From Hyaloperonospora brassicae (lineage: Eukaryota; Oomycota; Peronosporomycetes; Peronosporales; Peronosporaceae): a stretch of DNA of 64,000 nt. The first letter of the stretch is position 1. Each line of letters begins with the position of its first letter. Location: NCBI GenBank assembly GCA_947650285.1, contig CANTFL010001256.1, positions 248,001-312,000 on the forward strand. Direction: 5' to 3'. The notes beneath the pieces are model-generated. The model did no database searches, was not told where the DNA came from, and saw only the letters and a list, made by a program, of their open reading frames with translations. This document shows, piece by piece, positions 21,154-32,500 of this stretch. Both the position numbers and the translations under genes were made by a program.

Positions 21154-22398
21154 CTAGCTCAACCGTTCAATGACCATCGCACCAGCACCGCCACCCCCAT
21201 TGCAGATCGAAGCACAGCCGATCGTGGCGTCTTGTTCGCGGAGAATGTGGATGAGCGTGCCGACGATTCGTGTGCCCGACATGCCAATGGGGTGTCCAAT
21301 CGCAACAGCGCCGCCGTTCACATTTACACGGTCGTGTGGGATATTCATGAGGTGCATGTTGGCCAAGACCACGACTGAAAAGGCTTCGTTGATCTCGTGG
21401 TAGTCCACGTCACTCATCTGCAGTCCCGCGTGCTTGAGCGCCAGCGGCACTGCCTTGGACGGCGCAATCGTAAACTCTACTGGGTCCTGTGCTGCATCGG
21501 CAAAGCCACGGATACGGGCAAGCGGCGTGACGCCCAGTTCGCGAGCTTTGGCTCCAGTCATGAGCACCATGGCAGCAGCTCCGTCGTTCAGTGACGACGC
21601 GTTGGCGGCAGTGATCGTCCCGTCCTTTTTGAACGCCGTGCGTAAGTTCGCAATCGTCTCGATCTTTGTGTTGAACATCTCTTCGTCCGTGTCATAGACC
21701 GTCGCGGGGCTGCCGCGCCGGCCACTGATCGTCACGGGTGTGATCTCCGTCTTAAAAAAACCCCTCGCGCTCGCGTCCAGTGCGCGACGGTAACTCGCGC
21801 TGGCAAACGCGTCCTGGTCGCTCCGTGTGAAGCCAAAGTCTGCCGCGCACTGTTCGCCGCACATTCCCATGTGCTGGTCGTTGTAGGGATCCCACAGGCC
21901 GTCGTGCACGACGCCGTCCACGAGCGTACTGTTGCCCAGGCGATAGCCCGCACGCGCTTTCAGCAGATAGTGCGGCGCGTTGGTCATGCTCTCAAAACCA
22001 CCAGCCAGCAGCACGTGCTGCTGACCGCTCTGGAGGCTCTGCGCCGCCAGCGCGAGCGTCTTCATGCCCGAGGCACAGACCTTGTTGACTGTCGTGCACG
22101 GAATGGACGTGGGGAAGCCTGCTTTGAGCACGGCCTGACGCGCGGGCGCTTGGCCGATGCCGGCGCTCACGACGTTGCCGAGAAACGCCTCGTTGATCTG
22201 TGCGGGCTCGAGGCCGGCGCGCTTGACCGCGTCAACGCTCGCGATTGCGCCGAGTTCTGGCGCCTGGAGCGGCGCGAACGAGCCGTTGAAACACGCAATG
22301 GGCGTGCGCGCATAGCTGGCAATGACCACGTCCGTGTCGGCCACGCGCGTGCTGAACAGGCGGTGGCGCGGCACAAGGGAAGGGACACGGCGCAGCAT
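21154..22398 (-). CDS. ACAT1: Acetyl-CoA acetyltransferase (thiolase), mitochondrial
   Basis: Intronless 414-aa thiolase that condenses two acetyl-CoA to acetoacetyl-CoA or runs the reverse in ketone-body, isoleucine and fatty-acid breakdown. The start MLRRVPSLVPRHRLFSTR is a typical mitochondrial presequence. Catalytic residues are in place: the nucleophile C108 (TTVNKVCASGMK), the NEAF motif, H369 (GHPIGMSG) and C399 (CNGGGGAGA). Length is normal for type II thiolases. The gene is divergently paired with PEX12, only 276 bp start to start, so the two may share a promoter. A TCACTTTT initiator-like sequence on the minus strand (22444-22437) lies about 40 nt upstream of the ATG. Confidence 0.95.
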   Translation of the reverse strand: MLRRVPSLVPRHRLFSTRVADTDVVIASYARTPIACFNGSFAPLQAPELGAIASVDAVKRAGLEPAQINEAFLGNVVSAGIGQAPARQAVLKAGFPTSIPCTTVNKVCASGMKTLALAAQSLQSGQQHVLLAGGFESMTNAPHYLLKARAGYRLGNSTLVDGVVHDGLWDPYNDQHMGMCGEQCAADFGFTRSDQDAFASASYRRALDASARGFFKTEITPVTISGRRGSPATVYDTDEEMFNTKIETIANLRTAFKKDGTITAANASSLNDGAAAMVLMTGAKARELGVTPLARIRGFADAAQDPVEFTIAPSKAVPLALKHAGLQMSDVDYHEINEAFSVVVLANMHLMNIPHDRVNVNGGAVAIGHPIGMSGTRIVGTLIHILREQDATIGCASICNGGGGAGAMVIERLS

Positions 22399-22441
22399 CG
22401 AGAGTGATGGTCACGTGCGCTTGAGGGCGCAAAACGAAAAG

Positions 22442-22449
22442 TGACGTCA
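22442..22449. promoter_or_regulatory. TGACGTCA palindrome (CRE/bZIP-type site)
   Basis: A perfect 8-bp TGACGTCA palindrome sits in the shared ACAT1/PEX12 promoter, 44 bp upstream of the thiolase ATG, partly overlapping the initiator-like sequence. It is the classic binding site for CREB/ATF-type bZIP factors. Function here is inferred. Confidence 0.35.
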
Positions 22450-22534
22450 AGTGCAACGTTGACGCGGTCGAAGTGGGTACACTCGTCGTCGAGTCTGGTG
22501 ATTGGATGCATTCACGTGGTGTGGGGCCAACTTC

Positions 22535-22643
22535 AACGACGACGTGGACTACACGACTAGTGAAGGTTGCACGACGGTACCGAACAACGACGACGTGGAC
22601 CACACGACAAGTGAAGGTTGCACGACGGTACCGAACAACGACG
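22535..22643. repeat. 51-bp tandem repeat in divergent promoter
   Basis: Copy one is 22535-22585 and copy two 22586-22636, differing at only two positions, with seven bases of a third copy. Each unit contains ACGACGTGGAC and GTTGCACGACGGTACCGAAC. The array ends about 30 bp before the PEX12 ATG, so it lies in the PEX12 leader or core promoter. Confidence 0.9.
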
Positions 22644-22674
22644 CGCACCCGGTCGTATTGACGGACTGGTGGCC

Positions 22675-23987
22675 ATGCCGTTGTTCCTCGAGCAGACGCA
22701 GGGCTTTGCGGCACCTGACGGCCGCGTCCCTGCACCGTCTGTCTTTGAGCTGCTGATGCAGGAGCAGATGGAGAAAGGGGTGAAGCCGGCGATTGAGTAC
22801 GTACTGCATACGCTGTGCGAGTCGCTGCCGAGCGTAGCGCGTGCACTGCCCGTGCGTCACTTGGACGAGAGCTATGCGTTGTTGCAGTTTTGGATCCAGC
22901 ACTACTTTCTGGCGCGCTACGACTGTCTAGTGACCGAGAAGTTCTACGGCATGAAGCGTGTCGTGCTGCAGACTGTGGCTGATGCAAGCGCTGAACCAGT
23001 GACGTCTGCGTTGACTCCAAGAGCCAAGACACTCGCGCTTTTGTTTGCTGTAGGTCTTTTGTGCAAGAACTCGTTGTGGATGTTTTTGCGGTTGACGTGG
23101 TTTCCTTAGTAGTAGCAGTAGTACTGTGTTGATTACGTTGCGTACAACTGACTGGCTGATGTTCGTTGTTGCAGGTGGTAGTACCGTATCTGAAGCTGAA
23201 GCTGGATACGTATCAAAAAGAGACGGCAGAGCTGTTATCCAGAACAGCCGTGCAAAGCGCAAGTAATAGTGCAAGTGCAAGCTCGAATACGGAACAGCGG
23301 TATGGACGCTTTTTGCGACGTTTGCGAAGCATTGCGTGCTTGCAGACGCTAAGAAAGAGCTTTGTTGCGACGTATCCGTTCGCACACTTAGCGTACGAAG
23401 GGTCTTTCTTCGTATACAAGTGGCTGTATCTGTTTGGAGATACGCCATTCTTTTCGCCGTTTTTCAGGTGCATGAAGACGATTCTCGTGCGAGCGACTGC
23501 AGAGGATGAGGAAACGATTCGCCGCAATGACATCGCATACCGCAAAAAGGTGATCGAAAATATGAGTGGGTCGGGATTGTATGACCGGACCCGCCAGCTT
23601 GCGGTTCGCATGGCGTGGGCAACGTCCGATCACTCGTACATGTTGCTGCTACTGGGTATTGCAGGGTATAAGTTTGTCGAGTGGATGTACTCGGAAGAGG
23701 GTGTGTCGGCCAAGCTGCGGTATACTGGAAGCACAGCGCCAGTCCCACCTCCACCACTACCGCCGCAATTTTCGGGCCAAGCGTTAGCAGTAGCTGCCAT
23801 GGATCCTGCATTTTGCCCGCTGTGCAAGCAGAAACGCGTAAATGCTGCTATGATTGACTCAGGATACGTATTTTGCTATCCGTGCATTTACCGGCACGTT
23901 GAACATCATGGAGAGTGTCCGATTACGCAGATGAAGTGTGAGCTGACCTCTATTGTCAAGATCTACGACGACGCACGAGAGCTGTAA
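22675..23987 (+). CDS. PEX12: PEX12, peroxisomal RING-type import ligase subunit
   Basis: Peroxisomal membrane protein of 395 aa that, with PEX2 and PEX10, forms the ubiquitin-ligase retrotranslocation channel recycling the PEX5 receptor. Exons are 22675-23049 and 23175-23987 around a 125-nt intron; the join reads LALLFAVVVPYLKLKL. The N-terminal start (PLFLEQTQGF...PSVFELLMQEQ) and the middle SFFVYKWLYLFGDTPFFSPF are characteristic of PEX12. The C-terminal zinc-finger-like RING starts at residue 339 with CPLC, then CYPC and ECPIT; as usual for PEX12 it has fewer zinc ligands than a full RING. A proline-rich linker precedes the RING. Confidence 0.93.
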
Positions 23988-26363
23988 GCAAGACGAGTGG
24001 TTACGTTGTGAGTACGCCGGTTGAGCGGAGTGCAGTACGACCGACTGATGCCGTGATCGGAAGCAGTTTTGGCAAGCGCTTTGCATTTGTGACTCTGACT
24101 ACCAGCTATTGATGCACCTGACGCAAAATCGGGTATGAAGCAAGCGGATATAGTGAGCTGATATCGTCGAATGCGTTCGGCAGCGGAGATGGCGAGGTGA
24201 AGGCTCCGTTGAGCAATGCACTGTTCTTTGAGCCAGTATATGGAAATTGGCTGAAGGCATACACCGAGGAGGTATACGCACTACACACTGCCTGATCGCT
24301 GGGCAAGCTACATATTTTGCCTGGTTGAGGGTCACGGCGATCACAAAGTTTGACACCGGTGAGATTAGCCAGCGGGAATGATGCTACGGAGAAGTCGATG
24401 TCGACGAAGTCAACGATGCTGTAATGAAAGGGATAGAGGCTGCGCGCTGGTAACGACTCGCTGCTGTCGCTGATTTTTTTCGCCCAACTGGCGTATGCCT
24501 TATTGCGTGTTGCCGGATGAAGTATGCAGGTATGATGCTATGCTAGCTGCAGTTTCAGGTCCTCGATCTGAGATCGTTGCCGCGTTATCGAAGTGGACGA
24601 CAGCGGACGTGTATTGTGATGCTAGCGATGCACTGTACCTACTCTAATTGTCATGCAGAGCATTGAGTAAAGCTTTGACGTATGTCAATGAATGTCGCAC
24701 TCGTAAAATGTGTACGCAACCTGTCCACATTCTCTGCCGTTGCAGCATTCCTGTCTGCCAAATCTTTGCTTCCAGTTGTGGTAGGCTTTCTGGCGTCCAT
24801 CGTCACTATCGAATCCACAAGCGCGCGACAACGGCTCCATGAGATCGTTGTAAGACTGAGAAACACCAGGCAATCAAACTGCGTTCATTCAGCACCGATA
24901 GCTGTATACAATTCTCTTTTTCACTTGCATTGTCCAACATCGCCATCGTTGTCCTCATGTTTGCTCACATCGAGATGCCACCTGATGCATATGATGCTTG
25001 GAATCTTCTGAGGCCGTGAGTACGACGGAGAGAAATTGAAGTTGTTCTTGCTCACGACTTCTGTTTGTCTATGTCACCTGTATCCGCACATACCGTGCAC
25101 AGTTGAAAGTGAGGTCGTTACGACTTCTCATAGTTTAATAATCACGTTGGGGCGTCCACATGCTTGGCCCATGCACGAGATACATACGTCTGGTGTTGAG
25201 ATGGGCACACGCTCGACAAATCGATCACGGTCGCGAAAGCGACTATGAAGTCAGCAAACTGATGAGTCTTATGTATCGGACACCCGAGCGCACGTCAAAG
25301 GGCTCCAGCACGACGGTACGTTCTTCCCTGTATACAGCTTACCAGTTACACGAGATCTTTACAACGTATCTGTCAGTCAGCAATGGAGGAGTTACTGCGG
25401 TAAAAGCGTATCGTGTTCTTCGAGAGTGTAAGTGTAAGTATGACAATGTGCTGGACCGTCATCGCGGCTTATCCGTTGTTACACGAACACCGTTTTCAGT
25501 TCATTATCAAAATGTAATTGGCAATCGCCTACGCGAGCACGTTGTGGTAGAAGCAGTCAACGAGATCGCACTGATTCGTGCACAGAACTCAGCCACTGCA
25601 GTCTATTTCCAAACGCAGCAGCGAAGGACACAACAAACTCGTCAAGCACGATCTGCTTACACGGCCATCTGGGCAGACAAAAGATCGGGATAGCATAATG
25701 AGCCGCATTTGCTGAAACTCCGATACAAAGTGACATGCCAACTCTTCGGGCCGTGTCGTAGCATCGACCAATGTGTCGAGTTATTACAATGATGTTGTAT
25801 TGCTTCTTCATGTTATCAGACTTTGGTTGAGCAAGTTTGTCCAGAAAGACCAGCCGCGGTCTCATGAGTCGTCGCTCGGATCAATGACGACCTCTTTCCG
25901 GCGTGTCTGTGCGGTAAACGCACTCGGTTTACGACACGACCTGGTGGTCGTGTCTCCTCGTTGTCCACCCTGTTCAACCACCTCCAGTGCTCTACACGAT
26001 TTCTACGATCCCACGTTCCCAATATCCTACGACTATTACGCTCACAAAGTCAAGTCAGTGTTTGGTTCTCACTGTTACTCGATTGTGTCGGATGTTGCAG
26101 CTAACAAGGCGATCGAACCTGCATGGGCTTTCGATTGTCCAAAACACCTCGTTTCACTATGCCAGAAGACGTCGCGGCCTCGTTCGAGCGCATGTTTTTT
26201 TACTGCATCTACAGCGTATCTAGGGCACTACTATTTTACACAAAGGGACCGTCGATTCAACGATGTTGCCCATCATCACCGTTGCAAACACATCGACCAT
26301 CACTCTTTGTACCCATTTTTTCATGTCGACCCAATTTTACAAATTCCGTCCTCGCTGTTCACA
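23988..26363. other. Intergenic region without a recognised gene
   Basis: About 2.4 kb with broken frames on both strands. The longest are 25160-25693 (+) and the open stretch 25773-26363 (+) that runs in frame into the next gene. The latter is His/Tyr/Ser-rich without domain character, so I treat it as leader or promoter. Nothing else is supported. Confidence 0.45.
26299..26322 (+). promoter_or_regulatory. Inr/FPR-like oomycete core promoter
   Basis: ATCACTCTTTG followed by CCATTTTTTC resembles the oomycete initiator (TCAYTYY) plus the flanking promoter region (CAWTTTNYY). It lies about 42 nt upstream of the ATG at 26364, the usual short distance in Phytophthora genes, which supports that start over any upstream one. 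Confidence 0.35.
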
Positions 26364-28064
26364 ATGAACCGACTGCTGCAGCACTTTGTGGACTCAAACG
26401 GCGCGCCACGCGCGACTGCTCCGTCGCGTCTGCCCGTGCCCGTGCCGCCGCAGTCGTCCGGAGGTTCGTATCACGGCAGTAACCGGGGCTCTTACCAGCG
26501 CGCCGCGCCTGGCAGCCCATTTTTCTACCAGCCCGCGCACGTCGGCGCCAGCGGATTGGCTGAAATTCCGCTCACGTCGTCGTCGAGTGGCGCTAAGTAC
26601 GAAACCGTCGACTTGAACGCTGACACGAGTCGGAGCCAAGCACAGCGACAGTCGTACACTGAAGGGATTACCGGTGTCGGTACTGAAGATATCGGTACAA
26701 CAAGGGCTCACATGTTCCGTGACAAGTCGGTTGAAGCCGGTCCAGAAGCGGAACGGTTGCCGTCTGGGGTACTACACAGTACAGGGACGGGCCAGTTGAC
26801 ACCCGTGGAAGCGACTGTGAAGGGGATGCAGGAACGTGGTACCGAACAGAGTGGTACCACTGACACGTCGGTACCGTCGACTCGTCGATGGTCGAATGGG
26901 CACATGGCAGTCGTACCGTATCCGTCAGTGCAAGACGCCAATCGTCGGAGGACAGCGTCGGCTACGAGTAGCGCCATGTCGACAATGGAGGACGTTGGTA
27001 CGGCACAGAAAGGAGAGGGCGTATTCGCACGACAGATGGTGCAAAATGATTCGCCCACGACATTTTGCAGGGACGAGCATGGAAGTGGGTACAACACTAC
27101 TCGAGCGTTTGCAGCAGAAGTTTGCAGTCAAGTGTCAGATTCGGTTCAGCCATTGGAGAAAGAGACGGGATATCAACGACGCGATCGAGACCAGGTGGAC
27201 GGTCAATTGACAATGGTGGAGCCCGAAGCTGCTGCGTCTTTCCATGTCGGCAAAAGTCCGTTTGAATCGCCTGATGTAACGAACGAAAATCGTCAGTGTC
27301 AGGATTTGCCAAGTGCTGATAGCCTGTTTGGGTCTCCTGCACCGATGAACAGCGGAGTCTGGCCGCCTGCTGCTTCATTTGCGCAACCAGCATCGAAACC
27401 GGCGCAATCGCAGGACTTTTTTGCAACTAGAGCACCAACTGCAAGCAGCTTGTTCGACGGAGGTGCGTCCATGTCGTCACGAGACAGTCAGATAACGCCG
27501 TCTCGTGCTGTGAGCAGAGCTCCACCCGTGCCACGCCATCCTCCGAGTAACCTGGCATCGTCATCAATTCAGTCCGGAACTGGTGCTTCGTCTTCTGTGG
27601 CAATGTCTCAGGCAGCAGTTGCACTGGCGCCGTCCAAGTCGTCGTACGTGGGCACCCCGCCACTGCTGGCAAGCGATGTAAGAGTCTCAGCGTCTTCGGT
27701 TGTGCGATCCGAAAATCACTTTACTCGTGCCGCGGGTTCCAGGAAACTATCTGCCTCCGGTGAGTCCTTGATGAAGTTTGGGCTAGACGTACGGCAGATG
27801 AAGTATCAGGCAGGCAAGCGCGAAGATGATGCTGTTTCTAATGCTCCAAGCATAGCTTTAAGTCGGATGTCGATGCTATCGACGCTGGATGATTCGCTGA
27901 AGCTGTCGGACATGTACAAGCAAATGACTACACGATTGCAGCGTGAGAAGCAAGACCTGCTCAAGGTGGTATCAAATCAGGCTGAAGAGATTGCGTACCT
28001 GAAGAAGCATATTAAGTCGTTAGAGCTGCAGATGAAGAAGCAGCATTTGGCTCGGGATGCATAG
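26364..28064 (+). CDS. Ser-rich low-complexity protein with C-terminal coiled coil
   Basis: Protein of 566 aa that I cannot assign to a family. I chose the ATG at 26364 because the protein-like composition begins there and a core-promoter-like element lies 42 nt upstream. Residues 1-500 are rich in Ser, Pro, Thr, Gln and Ala and look disordered, with repeated SSVxSS-type patches that could be phosphorylated. The last 55 residues form an evident helix with heptad spacing of Leu, Met and Ile (from LKLSDMYKQM through LKKHIKSLELQMKK), probably a dimerising coiled coil. No signal peptide or membrane segment. A scaffold or cytoskeleton-linked role is possible but not shown. Confidence 0.7.
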   Translation: MNRLLQHFVDSNGAPRATAPSRLPVPVPPQSSGGSYHGSNRGSYQRAAPGSPFFYQPAHVGASGLAEIPLTSSSSGAKYETVDLNADTSRSQAQRQSYTEGITGVGTEDIGTTRAHMFRDKSVEAGPEAERLPSGVLHSTGTGQLTPVEATVKGMQERGTEQSGTTDTSVPSTRRWSNGHMAVVPYPSVQDANRRRTASATSSAMSTMEDVGTAQKGEGVFARQMVQNDSPTTFCRDEHGSGYNTTRAFAAEVCSQVSDSVQPLEKETGYQRRDRDQVDGQLTMVEPEAAASFHVGKSPFESPDVTNENRQCQDLPSADSLFGSPAPMNSGVWPPAASFAQPASKPAQSQDFFATRAPTASSLFDGGASMSSRDSQITPSRAVSRAPPVPRHPPSNLASSSIQSGTGASSSVAMSQAAVALAPSKSSYVGTPPLLASDVRVSASSVVRSENHFTRAAGSRKLSASGESLMKFGLDVRQMKYQAGKREDDAVSNAPSIALSRMSMLSTLDDSLKLSDMYKQMTTRLQREKQDLLKVVSNQAEEIAYLKKHIKSLELQMKKQHLARDA

Positions 28065-28581
28065 CCGAAGATGTCGAGCGAAGAGTAAAAATTACGGGTG
28101 GAAGACGCTTTGATGTTGATATGGGGAAGTGAGCTTGTGTAGAGTATGAATGTGGTGTTGACAAAGGATGCTCATGCGATCTGTGTTGACGGTGAAGCGA
28201 CTGCCTGTTGTAGCACGCGTCACGAATATTGAAAACGCCAGTCTTTTTGCTGGCCATGCCCTCTATTGTGCCAAGATCAATGGCCAAGTACTGCAAGACG
28301 AACAGCGTGCACGTATGATTGAGCAGGTGGGAACGCATACAAGAGGAGTGGATTTGGCCGCCGTGCACTACCTGCCTGAGGTATAGGAGGGATCACAAGT
28401 TGATCGCGTGTTTCGACTAAGTTTGTATAGCTTAGAATATGAACACGAGGTCGAGACCTTGACAGCAAGTAGAAAACAAACCCCCGATCATCACGGATAT
28501 GAAAAGATGTCCTGCACGATATGAGAAAGAAGCACAGAAAAAAATAAAGCGAACAATAATGCGCTACAAGATGATATAGAA

Positions 28582-28811
28582 GATGCACCAAATAGTCCAA
28601 AGGTAGAAAAATGCACCAGTGATGTTTGGTGTACGACCGGTATACGCATGTCTGGGATCATTCCAACTCATCTACGCATATGCACTTCATCCCCTTCTTA
28701 GGCCATTAAATCAAAGACCTATGCATTTCAGATTGTCCATAGGCCAGTTGCACGCAAAAAAGTAGTATAGAACACATCAGTGGTGCATTTTGTTATTTAT
28801 TTGGTGTATTC
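28582..28811. repeat. MITE-like inverted-repeat element
   Basis: The left arm (28582-28626) reads GATGCACCAAATA, then AAAAATGCACCAGTGATGT. The reverse complement of the right arm (28773-28811) reads AATACACCAAATA, then AAAATGCACCACTGATGT. The arms are about 40 bp, match at most positions apart from a few-base gap, and enclose about 146 bp that codes for nothing. No clear target-site duplication was identified. Confidence 0.5.
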
Positions 28812-29489
28812 GTATACTTTCCAATCTAGTAGTATCTTTTTTTCTCTTTTCTTATAGCGCGTTTACAAAATCATACGTGTTTATAAACACAATCCCACGA
28901 TTTTCACCCCCACACTTCTTGTTCACCACAATTTGCCATTCGTGCTTTTCCACGATCAGAGGCGATATACAAAGATACTGAGACCAGCAGCATACGCGTA
29001 GACAGGCTCCCATCGCCAATCGAAGTGCCAATATACAAGCATTCGCACTAAGCAATACTTTGACATGGGTGTGTGACCTGTGCCCATTTCTCAAATCTCG
29101 ATAGACCTCGTGCCGTCGGCGCGACATGTGGTCGTTTCACACGGCCCTCTAGAGGTCTTGGGGTATCGTGATATGACTATTGCTTCTTTTTCGAGAATTT
29201 CCAAGTTCGACTTACGGCACGGCCGTGCTTGTCGGCGATGTAGTGGATGATTGAATATCAGGACTTTCTGATTGGAAACCAAAAGAGATATGATTGCATA
29301 AGGTAGATGAACCGACTAAACGGTGACGGATTGAAGTGGATTCACACATTGCAAAGTTGTTGATTATTATCGCTGTATGCGAACTGTGTCCATCTGCAGC
29401 TCACCTGATCCAGCCTTGTATGCAGTGCAGTGAGTAATGTCTCGTCTGCTGTTCGCTAACTCTAGCCTGTATATTGTCTACGAGGCGTT

Positions 29490-29575
29490 GGCCTCCTTGT
29501 GCTTCTAAAGCATAAGGACGCCACTACCTGTGAGGAGAGTGATTGAACCTACACACCAGGACCCAGAACATCACC
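29490..29575 (-). repeat. SINE-like fragment with stable hairpin
   Basis: Positions 29490-29522 form a 15-bp stem (13 pairs) with a three-base loop: GGCCTCCTTGTGCTT and AAGCATAAGGACGCC. Next to it, the reverse complement of about 29537-29567 (TCTGGGTCCTGGTGTGTAGG) closely matches the SINE body at 41896-41925 (TCTCCGGGTCCTGGTGTATA). I infer a diverged, oppositely oriented relative of the SINE at 41.8 kb. Confidence 0.35.
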
Positions 29576-32500
29576 ATTCGTGTATCGTAGAGTCGATTTC
29601 TTGACCAACGAGGTGGCTCTGCAAAGCCTAGTAAGCATGTTTATCATTTCTATACGTCATCACACATAGGTCAATAAGAGTTGTGTGCTGTTCGTTTGTC
29701 TCAATGCGGTATAGTCATTATACGAAAGCGGGATGGGGAACGACGTCCACCGATGGTAAAAAGCGGGTCAGTTTCATGTCATAGAACTCCTGAAGTCATG
29801 AATAAGGGGAACGATCCTATGACGCCGGAGGAATCTTAAGTATACGTTTGCCTCGATCCGGGACCGGGTATCATCCGAGCGACGTCGTTTTCCGGTCGCA
29901 AACATACAAAAGAGCAATTTAGAAGAGCTGGCTGATGAGTCGATGAATTTAGAAAATTAACGGATTCGGACAAATGACCATTAAAGGATCGAAGTCAAAG
30001 TATCCGTGTGGGACTCATTCTGTACGGGATCGGACATATGACCAATCAGTTCTTTGGATTAATCGATCCACACGGGGTATTCTACGCGGGACTGGTGACC
30101 CCACCTACTCAGAACGATCTATTGCAGCGGGCATCGGACGAAAAAACCTGCGACATATACGAGTGTATATACAAATATCGTTATGTCACTGAGGACCGCC
30201 ATGGTCATGACGGGTAACTTGAACCTGTATCGATAACACGCATTCCGATCCCAACTGATGAACAATGAACTTGTTTAATGGGGATCCAACATGTAATTCA
30301 TAAGTGTTTTGATGAACGTGCGACACTTAGATCAATGGCCATATTACCCCAGAGGTGTATCAATGTCTGAGTTGGTACGTAAGATACTGTTATATCGGCC
30401 ATCTTTGAAACATGTCGTGACTGCATAGCAATATACACCCGAACGCATAGAATGTGCATGAGAGATCGATATCATGGACAACCAAGATCATTAGTATGGT
30501 TGAAGGTGCTCGTTGAGATTAAAGTGCTTCAAAAAAGGTAAGAGACAAAATTTTCGAATATTCAGGTGCGAAGACCCCGTGAAAGATATCGGAATAGACG
30601 CCAGATGGATGATTTGGGTACGTAAGGCACAATAATTGGTATTTGATACAACGCTATTATGTGTGTGATGTGAATGTGTATTTCACAATATTGTGTTATA
30701 TACTTTAAATCTATTTCTTAGCTCCAAATCTTTTAAGCAGTATATCATATACTGGCCCTTTTTCTAGAGTACGTGCCACGGATTATCAACAACACACTAC
30801 AGTGTAATCTTGCAAGACATTTATTTTGACTTATGAATACTGCGCAGTGTAGAATTTGTAGGTCGATAATCTTCCATTCAGTCTTATTGGGTCAATAAAC
30901 ATTGTGTTTAGCGATACTAGCAAACACGTGTCACCAAGCCGGTGGGCTTCACTACTAAGAAGGGTATTTGGTCTCCCGACGACCAAGAGACTCGAACACA
31001 CCTCGTCGAATTCGCCTTCCCTAGAAGCTCGTACAGTGTGGGATAACAAAACCCCCCCAGACTCTTTTAGCTGCGTTGGGATGCAGCAAGCAATACAAAT
31101 GACTGGACATCCAAGATCGAAAAAAAACAGTCCGGCTCACACCGTTCTGGTAAAATTCATAAATTATTCAAATGATCAAAACGCAAGACCACTTGGGATC
31201 AAGCGTCCGCAGCATGGAATAAGAGATAACAAGACCGATAGGCGATCTTAAATTAAGATCGACTACTGATTTCAGGTCAGGGTCAACACATGCTCAGATT
31301 TCTGTACGAAAATTCCAAACACTGATTACAAAACTCACGTCCTAGCCTGGATGAAAATCTGTCGTCTCTCAAAGCCTTTATTATGCGCCCAAGCCGTATC
31401 AAGCCCGAAAGGCACAAGTTGAGCGCAAGATGTATCACTACACGGTTGGGATAACCCTCCGAATGTCGTCAACTCCGAGCGCAGTGGGAAATGGGCCATT
31501 TGAACTTCCATGTATGCAAGGCGACTTATCCGAATGTAACAAGCACGCAAGATAGGCAAGAAGCGTACCATCCAATATTCTCCCTTGAATAGCGTCAGCA
31601 TTTCTTCGATTTTCTTTATCGATACATGTACCTGTGATATAGCACGCACCTTTACTTTCCCGAGCATTTTTTGCTTATCTACAATTAGCTCCTCTCGTGT
31701 TTCGTAAGAACCTACCGATTAGTTCCAATTTGTCGATTGCTGTACCGGTCGACCACTTTCCTCGGAGCCTAGATTATCAATTTTAGGAGTGGGTACTCCG
31801 ATTCCTGTGATATCTAACAAGTCTTGTGCGCATCTTGTGTAACAGTCTTTGCAAACTGGTTTTAGCTCTTCGATACGGTCTTGACGGATGTCGATCTCCC
31901 TCGGGGCTCACTTGTCTTGATGCTGAACAATCAACTATCCCTGTAACCGTTTAGTGGACTACAAAATTATTTGGGGGTCAACGATGGCGGTCCGGTCTTG
32001 CGGTCACTGTCCGATCCGATCGAGATGCAATCCGACATCCATGTGCTTATATGCCTACAAAAATGGGCAATTTAGTGGATAAGATTTCGTCTCATCCGTG
32101 AAATGTATCAATTGTCAGATCGGTCTCGTACTTCATAAATACCTCGCTATCATATTGATTAACATTTTATCTTACTTGACATGTGCGTAATCCTCTTTGT
32201 TGACAGTCTAGTTGTCAGATCTTTCTTACATTCAACAAGCCCGGGGAATAGGTCTTGAGAACCCTGTGTTTGCTAAAATTATGTGTTTATGTGTCCCATA
32301 CTATCTCGTTTTTGATCGAAACTTTCGCTATCTCCTATAAGCGACCTAGGATTTGGGTTATCTTGATGTTTAAAATCCACGGGCCCTAATGCGTCGGTGG
32401 CCATGGTTCCAATTTGGGAAGGAACTAATTGTCAAAGTATTCATACAAGAATTTATAACTATATGTATCGATCAGCCAAATCACCATCGCACCTGCAACT

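Noticed and set aside
25773..26363. N-terminal extension of the coiled-coil protein by 197 residues
   Set aside because: Composition changes abruptly at 26364 and an Inr/FPR-like element lies within the extension, which makes it promoter or leader.
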